Source of the DNA: Onthophagus taurus
Lineage: Eukaryota; Arthropoda; Insecta; Coleoptera; Scarabaeidae
Assembly: GCF_036711975.1 (NCBI RefSeq)
Contig: NC_091966.1
Coordinates: 35,967,501 to 36,031,500 of the forward strand
Length of the DNA: 64,000 nucleotides
Direction: 5' to 3'
The stretch's first letter is position 1, and the number at the start of each line of letters is the position of its first letter. The notes under the pieces are model-generated. The model did not search any database, had not been told where the DNA came from, and saw only the letters and a list, made by a program, of their open reading frames with translations. Shown here piece by piece: positions 12,203 through 24,159 of the stretch. A program made the translations under genes and the position numbers.

Positions 12203-12532
12203 GTAGTAAATTTGAAAATTGATGTTTTATTTAGTAACTTTTATGTACAAGTAGAGAGACCTTTGGGGTAAAGTCTCTCATCTCCGCTCATTTGCAATAA
12301 AAAAGAAACAAAGTTACACAATGTTATGTAGAGTTTGCCAAGCCTCCAACAAACTAAGCAATTTGTTCCAGCAATAAGAAAAGGAAACCCTAAAGTTTAA
12401 GAAAAAGTGGTATGAAGAAGATTTTGTGTGTTGAATGATAACTTCTGGAATAGATATTGAAGAGATGATCTTATAATATAAGGCTGCGCATTAAATTGCA
12501 TCGTTCATACACAACCAACCCATTAACCCTTT

Positions 12533-13937
12533 GACTCCGCTTTTAGCAAAGATGTGTCTTACACTAAGACATAAAATATTCTTGTTGTATTCTTGTTCTC
12601 ACTGATCGTTTCAGAGAAAATAAAGATAATCCTCATAGTTTATAGTCAGTTACCAACAAAACATTGTACAGATCTATTTATCATGCAATAATTAGTAGAA
12701 ATACAGTTTTGTCTATAATTAGAGATATTCTATTCAATCTTAGTACTAGGCCTAAGAGAAAGAAAAATGATAAATATATGAGATAGGTACTCAGAATTGT
12801 AGATTACAAATGTTAACCAGTAAGCTTTAAAGGACGGTCTTTTCCTCGATTATACTATATCTAGCAAACCCGGAAAAGATGGGATAAAAATTTGGATAGA
12901 AATATCTAGAAAAATCAATGTTAAAAACTTGTCAAGACTTTAGCACGGTATTGGCATGACAAGTGGACGTAACATTATGATTAACAACTTCTTCACAAAC
13001 ATATCTTTAGTAAAAAAAGCAGAAAAAGCTTAGTTTGGTTGATGCCTTGAGAAAGACTGGTAAAAATATCCCACATCAATTACTAGGTGTGAAAAAATGA
13101 GTGTTGTGTTATTCAGATTTTTTGTTTAATAAAGAAATGACTTTAATATGTTTTATTACAAAACCCAGAACATTGTTGTAAAAAGACAAAAAGTACACCA
13201 ATAAGTGTGAAGTTTGTAAACGGTTTGTGTGCCCTAATCGTAGCAAAAGAAACTATGCTGGCAAAATGACAAACTGCAATAAATGTAAACGATGAAAATG
13301 ATAAACTATAAAAAGCAAAATATAAACGATTTTTGTCATGATTTTACAAATGATTAATGATTTATTTAAATTCTACATACAAGGCTTTGAAAAAATTTTA
13401 GGAAGCAAGTGGAGCCAGTCAAAAATGTGGATTTGGAACCAGAGATGTTTAGGTTTAATCTCCAGACACTGGTGCAATATTGCCAAGATGAAAGAAAGTA
13501 CGTCTTTATGTGGAGTAGGAATAGGAATAGGTAGAAAAAAAAATTATCGTGGCTAAGAAGAAATATCCGTCAGTGGATCATTCCAATCATTACAGATTGC
13601 TATACATAATAGATCCATCTGATAGGAAAAGCGATGATCGCCTACGCAGGAATCAACGTGGCACGTTAAGAAGAAGAAGAATGATTTATGTACAATGATT
13701 TTTTTGTAATGTTCAGTTTCTAATACTAAGTTTATAATTTTTGTTCATATGATAAATATACTATCCAGCTTACGTTTAATAATATTTAACTGTATGCTAA
13801 TATTCACCAATAGCCATGAACAAAGTGTTTCTTTTTTTGGTGACATTGATCACAAACTGGGTCCTCAGTGACCCAGTTTTAGGGTGTTATGAAAGTTAAT
13901 TATTTTGGGACGGTGAAGGTTAATAGCACAGGGTTAA
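12533..13937 (+). mobile_element. degraded piggyBac-like element with TTAA-flanked ends
   Basis: The stretch begins TTAA CCCTTTG and ends CACAGGG TTAA, which is the end structure and target site of piggyBac elements. Near the 3' end, 13200-13290 reads CEVCKRFVCPNRS and CNKCKR, resembling the cysteine-rich C-terminal finger of piggyBac transposases. A preceding segment (near 13030) reads LVDALRKTGKNIP, like the transposase core. Most of the transposase is missing or broken. It occupies most of the gap between genes C and D. Confidence 0.55.
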
Positions 13938-14471
13938 AGACCAATTTCGAACATATTTTTAATATTAAAAAACACTTTTTGGTGAAAAAAATAGCTTGGA
14001 AAAATGATCGTATTAATTGATTGCTGTTGAAACAATAACTAATAACGATAGTTAAGTGACTTGTAATAAATAAGTGTGACTTGCACTTTCATTTTTTAAA
14101 TACGCGCAATTAATTTGCAAACGTTCGATGAGTTGACATCAAAATTTTCCTTTAAACAAAAGTTGTTAAAAAACTTTTCTTGTAGTACTTTAGTTCGATA
14201 TCAACATGTGAGTAATCTTTCATGGTAAAAAAAAAATAATTATGACGAAATCTGTATAAATACGTGATTAATGTGATTATAGATCGTTATATAATACATT
14301 TGTTTTTATGTATAATTAAATTTTATAGTCACTGAGCGAGTATTTAAAGATAGTCAACGATATGAAAAGATACGTGTAGATAAGAATTGAAAATCCTTGA
14401 ATCTTTTCTCAGGGTAAAGGTGAACAGCTCTTGAATATTATTTTCGACATGACATAAACACGGTTTTTTTC

Positions 14472-14476
14472 TCAGT
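14472..14476 (+). promoter_or_regulatory. candidate initiator of gene D
   Basis: TCAGT followed by CG lies 39 bp before the ATG of gene D, at the place equivalent to the TCAGT of gene C. No TATA box as good as that of C is seen about 30 bp upstream; only AT-rich GAATATTATTT is present. Confidence 0.35.
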
Positions 14477-14514
14477 CGCAGAGTAATACGTAGTTGACAA
14501 GTACATCACACAAA

Positions 14515-16327
14515 ATGAATAATCCTCTAAAACCAAACAGTGATTTAATTTTAAGAAGAAATAATAAAGTTTACGGTATTCCGATGAAAGAAGAAATTGG
14601 ACAAAATGGGTACGGTTACTACGTGTATGAAAAAATGATTAAAAATAAAGATAAAATCTTCCAAATCCATGGGTTAACCGGAGAAAGTGAAACGTACGGG
14701 AATTTATTAAAACGCTGTAAAAGAGTGGCATTGGAAATGATGAATCGAGGAGTAACAGAAAAAGATGTCGTACTTCTTTGTAGTCAAAACACTTTGGATG
14801 CGATTGTTCCAGTTTTTTCAACTCAATTTATAAACACAATTTTGTGCAGTGTCGATCCATCTCAATCCGTTAAAGAAGTTGCTTATCTTTTAAATTTAGC
14901 TAAACCCAAAATGGGATTTATCGAAAAAGAATCTGTAAATTTAATTAAGGATGCTTTAGAAATAAATGGTTTAAAAATGGAAATTATTGTTATGACCCAT
15001 GATGATGATAAGAATTGTCTGGGATACTTTTTAAAACCTAAAATTGAGGAAGACAATTTTAAACCGAAGATTATGAAAGATTATAAGAAACCGGGTTTTC
15101 TGTTTTTTAGCAGTGGGACTACAGGAATGCCAAAAGGAATTCTTTATTCTGGTTATTCTAGTCTAAATAATAATTTGAGTGTCAGGTAAAGTATAATTAA
15201 TCAATTTTATATAAAATTTTTGAAATAATTCAGTACCATCAGGTATTATGCAGCAGTAAAGCAATAAAGTTTTTGTAGTCAACTTGGTTTTGAAGCTAAA
15301 ATTGGAACTCATTTATCTACGTTTTATTGGGGATCAGCATTACTAGTAACGACAAAAGTACTAATCAGTGATGGAATGAAAGTTGTTATTCCAACCAGGG
15401 ACACAAGAATTTTTGCGAAAGCTATGAGCGATTATAAAGTAATCCTAAAATATTTTACAAAACAAAAAATACTTTATTTTTACATTCCAGGTTACTTTAG
15501 CGTTTACATCTTATACTTTTGCTATTGGATTAAACGAAACCATTACAAAAGATTTAAATTTTAACAATCTTGAGTATTTACTTATTGGTGGTTCAATAGT
15601 TCCCGAAAACCATCTCATAAAATGTAGGAAACTTCTCCCAAAAACATTAGTTTTGTTGTCTTATGGCCAAACGGAAGCCGGATACATAACTAGTTTTACA
15701 AGAGAAACTTATCCCTTTGCTTTGCAAAAACTTTCGTGTGTTGGTCCACCAATTCCCGGAACTATTATAAAAGTACTACAAATAGTGATGTTTTCCTTCA
15801 TTACTTTATTATTTTAGATCACCGATCCAGACACTGAAAAACTTCTTGGAATCAATCAAAAAGGTGAAATTTGTGTAAAAACCAACTGGCATTTAAACGG
15901 TTATCACAATGCGGATACTACAACCATTTTCGATAAAGCCGGTTATCTTAAAACGGGAGATTTGGGATATTTCGATGAAGATAACTGTTTGTACGTTAGT
16001 GATCGATTAAAAGAAACGTTTAAATTTCAAGGTTGGCACGTTAGCCCGGCTGCTATTGAAGAAGTTCTTCTTAAACATTCGGCTATTAAGGAAGGTGTGG
16101 TAATCGGAGTTCCACATCCATTAGATGAAACACACTCGTTAGCCGTTGTAGTTCTTAAGGAAGGTTACGAAGGCATTAACGAAGAAGAAATTATTCAGTT
16201 TGTAAATGAACGGGTTTCGGATAGAGAGAAATTAAGAGCCGGAGTTAAAGTTTGGAAGGAGTTGCCGAAAACTCCGTCTGGAAAAATAATGAAAAGAAAA
16301 ATTAGAGACAACTTTATAAACAAGTAA
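14515..16327 (+). CDS. gene D: luciferase-like acyl-CoA synthetase, recent duplicate of C
   Basis: Four exons, 14515-15185, 15279-15438, 15491-15772 and 15818-16327, encode 540 residues. Exons 1, 2 and 3 have exactly the lengths of those in C (671, 160 and 282 nt). The ATG at 14515 is chosen because the frame upstream of it has no ATG. Core motifs are complete: SSGTTGMPKG, YGQTE, TGDLGYFDEDN, GWHVSPAAIEEV, and LPKTPSGKIMKR with the catalytic lysine. The product probably makes acyl-AMP and acyl-CoA as C does. Some segments are almost identical to C at the DNA level (for example the part of exon 1 coding for SVDPSQSVKEVAYLLNLAKP), while others differ more. The tail is FINK, again with no peroxisomal signal. 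Confidence 0.93.
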
Positions 16328-18545
16328 ATTTATTGATTATTGTTTTAAAACGAGGAATATACGAAATAAGCAACCAAGTATACACAACTGTAAATTGTGT
16401 AAGTTACTTGAAAAAAATATAAATCATTTCATTTATATTTCGAGTAACGTAATGAAATAAACTAACTTTTTCAATAGTTTATCAAAATCTTTATGATTAT
16501 TTTATTATGTTCTACTAATAATAAATGTTTTAAATATGGTAACGTTGTATTGATAAATTATTAAGAATCCCTACCTGATACCTCTTAGGTTAAATATCAT
16601 TCTCCAATAAATTCGGGTTATTGACTGTTCCATGTTTCACCACGCTAATATCCTTCTTTAGTCGGGTGACTAATCATTCCATCACACCTAAAACAATGAA
16701 ATGAGACCACCAGACTCACTACATAACGTATATGTTGTCTGTTGCTTCATCTGCGTGTTGACCTATTCATTCAAAAGTAGTTTTTTATTTTTCAAATTTT
16801 CCATGCCGCATAGTCTCCTGACTCGTTGGAAAAGAGTGAGAATTATAGACAGCTTCTGTTATGTTTGGGGTGGTGTGATGAAGCTTGTAAGTCAATATTC
16901 ATAGGTATGCGATTTCTTCCAGTAAAATCCTTGTTTAGTTGTTTATTGTTGGTTCCTGGTTACTAATACATCGATGATTCGCTATTTCAATGATTTAAAA
17001 AATTCCCAATTCAAAGACGACCACACGGTTGCTCCCCCATATTGCTTTAAAACTCTCCTTTCCAGCATAAGTATGTCTATGACAGCCAACTTGTACAAGT
17101 TTTGGCAGTTTCTGCCTTTTCAGCTCTATGCCGCTCTGCTTGTATGCAATCCACCCTCAATGTCTGATATTGAGCATTTCAATTATGCCACAACACTCGC
17201 GGAGTTGTTGTTGACCATCTAAATGTACTTTTCAAAAGTAACTTTGTTATTGATGATCCTGTCCAAGTACTTGGTAGCCATTCCAACAAAAATCTTAGCA
17301 TCGCCGAGGTTAGAAATTACATCTCGTAAAGAGAACGGTCTCTCTTCGTGGCTACCAGCTATAACCTTGTGTTGAAGCAATCGGAGTATCCCAACAGGTG
17401 TTCATCCTGTAGTATTTCTATTTAATAGTTGTCAAAAAGTATGTTCTTGATTTCCAGGCAAATCGAGGAATCCTGTGCTACCCCACAGAATCTTCAGAGT
17501 CTTTGTTTCGCCCTGTTAATCGCATTATTGGTGTCAAGAGTAGTCGATGACGTCCGTGGCTTACTACGGTTTTTCCTATTTATTATTATCAATTTTTACT
17601 TAAAAATAAACAATATTAACCAAAACTTTTTGTTGGCGATAGACGATAGAGATATGATTCGGGTTAAGAATATCCTAATTGATTGGTTCTCACTTTGGAC
17701 GTTCTGAGGATTATCTTCACTTTCACTGCGATCCTCAATTTCCAATAATTTTTTTCTAGCATTATTGAGTTTTTTTTTAAGTATCGTTTATGACGATGAG
17801 GACTTCCTCGTCTAATTTTTCGATTTCTGCGTTTTCCTCAACGCAGGAAGCCGCCGATCTTAACAATTAGCAACATGATCTCTGAAATGGCATCGCAGTG
17901 TTTTTGGAATACATTAGGTACAATATAGCCGTTAATGCATGTTTATAATGAAATTATGTCAACACCAAGAAGATGTAGATGGTTCTTTATACACGAATGT
18001 GTAACTTATCGATGGTGTACCCCATAGACTGTCTACAAGATGCCTTAATTACCCAAAATACTCCTGAACTTATAACTAGCGAGGTTAAGTACTTGGGCCA
18101 AAAACTAAAAAAATTTATATATTAGATGAGTTATTAGACGAACAACCCTCTCCACAACCATGGAAAGTATGTTAACCCTAACACATCTCAATTAATATAT
18201 CCAGGAGCTTTTGAAAACTTAGTAAATATCCAACCTTTCTTTTTTCTTAACTTTTGAAGAAAGCAGAATTTACTCACAACTTTACTGAGGTTATTATTTA
18301 ATACATTTTGCCGTTTTAACTTATTTTTATTTCATTTTGGAATACATTCTGAATCTAAGAACAAAATTCATGAATCTAGATGAGGTTATGTTTAATCTTT
18401 ATGTAGGCGCTACAATAAAATAGTATAACTACACTTATGCACTTTAAACTTCGCTGACGGCCAAAGAATTATAGTACAGGACACATATAACACGGAGTTT
18501 ATGTTAAAAATACTGCACACAGAGTATACAAAATGGGGATTGGAA
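16328..18545. other. gap between D and E without recognised genes
   Basis: Several open frames of 60-92 codons lie at 16.7-17.7 kb, but they have no recognisable domains, overlap on both strands and include low-complexity ends. The block at 16.9-17.5 kb is less AT-rich than its surroundings and could be an old transposon, though I cannot name it. The 3' UTR of D should lie at the start; AATAAA sites occur around 16.45 kb. Confidence 0.45.
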
Positions 18546-19705
18546 ATCGGCATAAATTTATGAAATTTTCATATTTTCGTATTTTTCTCGATATTGACGC
18601 ATCTAAGTTCAAAAGTGCAATAGAACAATATTGTTTAGATTGTAATTTGCTATACCTTTTATTCTAAAGACTTTTTTATACCATGCACCAATTCCCGAGT
18701 GTTACCTCTAATAACTTGAAAAACCAACAAATATATCAAATTTTCATATATTTGTATTTTTCTCGATGTTGACGTATCTAAGAGCAAAAATGCAAAAGAA
18801 CAATATTGTTTAGGATAAAATTTGCTACAACTTTTGTTCTAAAGACTTTTTTATAACATGCTGCGATTCCCGAATGTTATCTTGAATAACTCGAAAAAGC
18901 AACAAATTCATAAAATTTTCATATTTTCGTATTTTTCTCGGTATTGACGCATATAAGAGCAAAACTACAAGAGAGCAATATTGTTTAGATTGCAATTTGC
19001 TACAACTTTTGTTCTAAAAACTTTTTTATAACATGCTCCGATTCCCGAACGTTACCTTTAATAACTCGAGAAAGGAACAAATTCATCAAATTTTCATATT
19101 TTCGTATTTTTCTCGATATTGACGAATCTAACAGCAAAAGTGCAAGAGAACAATATTGTTTAGATTAAAATTTGCTACAACTTTTGTTCTAAAAAAATTT
19201 TTATAGCATGTTCTAATTCCCGAATGTTATCTTTAATAATTTGAAAAAGCAACAAATTTATCAAATTTTCATATTTTCGTATTTTTCTCGATATTGACGA
19301 ATCTAACAGCAAAAGTGTAAGAGAACAATATTGTTTAGATTAAAATTTGCTACAACTTTTGTTCTAAAAACTTTTTTATAACATGTTGCGATTCCCGAAT
19401 GTTACCTTTAATACTTGAAAAAGCAACAAATTCACCAAATGTTCATATTTTTCTCGATATTGACGCACCTAAGAGCAAAAGTGCAAGAGAGCAATATTGT
19501 TTAGGTTAAAATCTGCAACAACTTTTGTTCTAAAAACTTTTTTTATAATATGCTGCGATTCCCGAATGTTACCTTTAATAACTCGAAAAAGCAACAAATT
19601 CATCAAATTTTTATATTTTAGTTTTTTGTCGATATTGACGCATCTAATTGTAAGAGCAAAGGTGCAAGAGAACAATATTGTTCAGATTAAAATTTGCTAC
19701 AACTT
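18546..19705. repeat. 175-bp satellite array, about 6.6 copies
   Basis: The landmark TCTCGATATTGACG recurs at about 18586, 18761, 18936, 19111, 19286, 19452 and 19627. Steps are 175 bp except one of 166. Each unit also carries AACAATATTGTTTAGATT, GCTACAACTTTTGTTC, TTTTTTATAACATG and GATTCCCGAATGTTA. Copies differ by scattered substitutions. There is no coding potential, and the open frames crossing it are accidental. The array lies just upstream of a LINE 3' fragment, between genes D and E. Confidence 0.9.
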
Positions 19706-19719
19706 TTCTATTTTTTTAA

Positions 19720-20215
19720 CATTTTCTTTAACATTTGATCGACGCAAATAAAATTCGTCAAGTACAACATTTTAAAAACTTGGACACCATTATCGACAAG
19801 AATGGTATTGGCTAGGCAGAAATCAAAAAAACCAGAACAGTGCAGCTCCAATTCCAATCGAAATAATAAGAAACTTATTGGAAAGAGTATATTGACATAT
19901 AGCTGTGAGGTTTGGATGATGAAAGAGAAGGATAAACGGACAGCTGGCGTGGATGTATTGTTTACGTAAAAGTGCATGAGTATTCAAATTGGAGAGAATT
20001 CGAAATAAGGACATTAGAAACACAATGTCAGCAACGGAAATTGTCATACGCACGTTTAAAAAGAAAGGTCATCTGCTATGCACGGAAGAAGTGAGATTAC
20101 CCAAACAGATATACTAATGGAAGAAAATAAAGAAGGTGTCCTCGAAGATCATGATGTGAAGACATGCAACAGGTAATGATGTAGTGGCGATTGAGAATGA
20201 AAACGTTCCAGGGAC
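19720..20215 (+). mobile_element. LINE fragment, C-terminal part of reverse transcriptase ORF
   Basis: The + strand shows HFKNLDTIIDKNG, then ILTYSCEVWMM-type sequence near 19890 (TYSCEVWMMKEKDKR), then FKLERIRNKDIRNTMSATE and LPKQIYWKK. This is the usual order at the end of the insect non-LTR endonuclease-RT polyprotein (KYLGSIIT, TYGCEVW, RRNTEIR, WPRRIYNW). Pieces lie in different frames, so the copy is dead and 5' truncated. Confidence 0.7.
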
Positions 20216-20847
20216 CGGGCAGTTTGATTGATGTATCCTAAATAATAGTTTATTGTATCGTACTTGATTGATCACAATAAAAATAATATTTAATTTTATT
20301 AAATCTGGAACCAAACACTGTGTGTTAAATTATTCTTGGATATAATTAAAAAACGTTTTTTTTTATAATTTTAACACAAAACACGATGAGATGAAAACAC
20401 AATATGTTTGAATCTATTTTAAGATCAAACAAGTCTTATCGCAAAAATTATGATCCTCTTTGTTTACACACAAAAAAAAATTGTTAATGAATCTGATTTA
20501 AAATCAAATTGCTGAGTTCTTGCTAACTTTCCGTTTCTTGCTTTTTTAGATAAAGCAAAATTATCAAAAGAAACCGAAAATAATATAAACTAAATCATTA
20601 TCTAATTAGCTGTTAATATTTAGAATATACACAACATTTATAGTTTCTAATAAAAATTTTGTTTAACGACTAATTTTGAATGATTAACAAATCTAACATT
20701 AAAATTTTCCATTACAGTATACACTCAAATTTTGTGAAAAATAATAAAACATTTACACAACCTTTTCATGAACTTGAGTTATCATAAATGATAATAAACT
20801 GTTTATAACGCCATTCACTTTCATTTATATGTTGTAATTCAACAATC

Positions 20848-23800
20848 ATGAGTAAGTTGTAAATACTATAATAATTTTATTGTTAATTATCTATTATTAC
20901 TTTAGTAGCTACAAAAAATTTTACTAAAAGGGAACGAAATTATATTTCCGGTCCAAAATTGGAACATGATGAGTTTATCGAAGATGGATTAGGATGTTAC
21001 CTCTTCAACAAATTTACACAACATTCAAATAAAATATTTCAGGTAAAATTCTATTTTCCCCATTTTACTTTAATTTTAATTTTTTAATTTAGGTTAATGC
21101 TATAACAGGTGAAACAGAAACTTACGGAGTTCTTTTAAAACGCTCGATAAGATGTGCTTTAGAAATGAAAAAACGCGGTGTTATAGAAAACGATGTGATT
21201 GTTATGTGCAGTGGAAACTCGATGGATTGTTTCGTTCCCATATTAGCTACTCAATTATTAAACGCATCTGTTGCAACATTAGATCCAAGTCAATCAAAAC
21301 GAGATGTTGTGTATTTATTAAATATGGTCAATCCAAAAATGATATTTGTGGAAAATACATCTTTTAAGTTGATTGAGGAAGCAAAAACTGAATTTAATTT
21401 TTTAACTGAAATTGTTATTATGGGAAAAGATACATATTCAAATTCTTTTGAAGATTTTTTAAGCCCTAATACATATGAAAAATATTTTAGACCAACATGT
21501 GTAGAAAATCGAGATAACACAGCATTTATTTTATTTAGTAGTGGAACAACTGGAATGCCAAAAGGAATTTGTTTATCTGGAGAAAGATTGTTAGGAGCTG
21601 TTTTAGCTTTAATGTATTGTTTCATTTATTTTTTTATATTAATTTTTACTCTCTCGCATATCTATATTTTAAAAATTTGTTTTAAAATTAATTGATATAT
21701 TTTAATGCTGTTATTATTATTGCTGGGAGTTTTGTTCAATCTATATTTACAATATAATTATGATAGTGAAAACATGTTACTTTTTAACAACGTCGAAGGA
21801 ATTTATTGTTGTCATGTTATTCGCTTCTGCATAAAATATTGAATTGATTGATAATCTCTTCCATTGTAACATTGGGTCAATTGACAATAATTAACTTAAT
21901 TTTCGTTCTTATTTGAAATCTCTGACATAACACAATGTTTTTCTGGTAGCAAAACAGATTTATAATCGAAACTAAAGAATAACATTTCATCCTAATGGCT
22001 TTTATATTTGAGATATTCTCTTTTAAAATCATCAAAGCTGGCGTTTCTTGAAAAAATTTAAACTTTCAAGGTTGGAAGGAAAAACTGGTGGATATGCAAA
22101 TAAGTTATACTAATTTTTCAATTTATAAATCATTTTTCTATACAACTAACTCACACGCTTTTCATTATTGATGATAATTAATCAACACCATTCGAAAAAG
22201 CCAATAGAAATGTCAGTTTAATTGAGTAAAGTTCTATTTCTTCGTCTTCTAACTCGACAGGATAATTTTTTGGAAAATTTGGAAACCTTTTGTAGTAGAA
22301 AAATAAATTTTTAATCGATAAAGAAGAGTAACATTTTATCCCATTGGCGTCCATTCTCGAGATATTCCCTTTTAAATCTATCAATATTGGGGTTTTATGT
22401 AAAAACTAAGATTTTCGAGCTAAATATCTCACGAACGAAGGTAGATGCGCAGATAAGTTATTCTTCGTTTTCGATTCAAAAATTGTTTTTCTGTAAGCTT
22501 AACTTATATATATTTTATGAAAAATGATAAATACTAAACTCGGCCCCAACAAGCGAATAGAACTGTCAGTTTAATTGAGTAAAGTACTATTTCTTCGTCT
22601 TCTAACTCGACAGGATAATTTTTTGGAAAATTTGGAAACTTTTTTCTAGCAGAAAAATAAATGTTTAATCGATAAAGAAGAGTAACATTTTATCCCATTG
22701 GCGTCCATTCTCGAGATATTCCCTTTTAAATCTGTCAATATTGGGGTTTTATGTAAAAACTAAGAATTTCGAGCTAAATATCTCACGAACGAAGGTAGAT
22801 ACGCAGATAAGTTATTCTTCTTTTTCGATTCAAAAATTATTTTTCTTTAAGCCTAATATATATATAGTTTATTAAAGATGATAAATACTAAACTCCACCC
22901 CAATAAGCGAATAGAAATGTCAGTTTTATGAGGTAAACTTTTATTTAATCTTGCGTTAGTATATGTTTTTGGAAAACTTGAAAACATTTTCTGGTAGAAA
23001 AATAAATTTCAAATCGATATTAAAGAGTAACATTTTACTCTCTCGGCTTTCATTCCTGAGATATAAAATGAATTGTAATGTATGCGAGAAAGTTGAATTT
23101 ATATTTTAGTAAGTTTACCCTTATATTATTTTACATTTACATTTTTAGCCAAATTGGTTTTTATGGTAACATATCAATTCACTTAACATCATTTTACTGG
23201 ATATCAGCATTATGGGTAACCCTTCTCACCATTATCAAAGGAGGTAAAAAAGTTATTTTGCCAAATTCTAGCATGGATGAAATATTAAAAGCAGTTGAAG
23301 ATTATAAAATAACATTTGCACTGTTCGGAACAAACATCGTTTATGAAATGAACGAAGAAATTTGTAACAAATACGATCTGTCTTCGTTTGAATTAATAGT
23401 CACAGGTGGTTCTCCAATTTCATACGATCATCTTGAAAAATGTCGGAAATTCTTACCGGGTACCGAAATAACTCCGGGATATGGATTAACTGAATCTGGT
23501 GGATTAACTGCTATTTTTCCTAAAGATCATTCTTATTTGTATGGATTATATCCGGGAAGTTGTGGAACACCAACACCAGGAGTCACCATAAAAGTAATCC
23601 AAAATATACTTCAATTTACGATTGATAAATAAAGTTTTTTTAGATTGTAAATCCAGATACTGAAGAAATTTTAGGTCCTAACCAAAGTGGTGAAATCAGA
23701 GTTTTTAGCAATTTCCTTTTTACCAAATATCACAAAATCGATTCCAAAAACGCGTTCGATTATGAAGGATTTGTAAAAACCGGCGATATAGGTTATTTTG

Positions 23801-24159
23801 ATGAAAACAACATTTTATACGTTTCTGATCGGCTAAAAGACATGTTTAAATATAAATCTTGGCACATCGTACCAGCTTCAGTGGAAAGAATCATTTATCA
23901 ACATCCCGCTGTTAAAGAAGCTGTGGTTGTTGGAAAACCTCACCCATTAGACGGCGATCTCCCAATGGCTTTGATAGTTTTAAAGGAGAAATATTTACAT
24001 GTTAACGAAGAAGAATTAGCTAAGTTTATTAACGAAAGGGTTTTAGAAAGGGAACAATTAAGAGGTGGATTGAGGATTGTTAAAGGTTTTCCGAAAACGC
24101 CATCAGGAAAAATTCCAAGAAATTTAATTAGAAAACAAATTTTGGAACGAAATTTATAA
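20848..24159 (+). CDS. gene E: luciferase-like acyl-CoA synthetase
   Basis: Five coding exons: 20848-20851, 20906-21042, 21093-21613, 23149-23593 and 23644-24159 (540 residues). The first coding exon is only ATGA. The second intron ends TTTAGTAG, so two acceptors three bases apart both keep the frame (MIATKN or MTTKN). Motifs are intact: SSGTTGMPKG, YGLTE, TGDIGYFDENN, FKYKSWHIVP and FPKTPSGKIPRN with the catalytic lysine. An ATP-dependent acid-CoA ligase activity is expected, with unknown substrate. It has the IIK|I-type intron found in C and D but lacks their DYK|V intron. Intron 3 is 1.5 kb and filled by 354-bp repeats. The tail ERNL is not a peroxisomal signal. Closest relative in the window is F. 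Confidence 0.92.
21900..23060. repeat. about four tandem copies of a 354-bp repeat in an intron of gene E
   Basis: TGTCAGTTTA with following sequence recurs at 22211, 22564 and 22919 (steps 353 and 355). The two central copies (about 22195-22550 and 22550-22905) are highly similar and share GTCTTCTAACTCGACAGG, CATTGGCGTCCATTCTCGAG and ATCTCACGAACGAAGG. A more diverged partial copy precedes them (from about 21900) and a truncated one follows to 23060. There is no coding potential. Confidence 0.85.

Noticed and set aside
16701-17707. Four + strand frames of 67-92 codons between genes D and E
   Set aside because: No recognisable domain, no joining splice sites, and no similarity to neighbours.
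19469-20053. Several frames of 66-89 codons on both strands
   Set aside because: They lie in the 175-bp satellite and the LINE fragment and have no start or splice context.
18546-23060. Regular repeats as a possible CRISPR-like array
   Set aside because: Units are 175 and 354 bp, head to tail with no unique spacers, in a eukaryotic genome.
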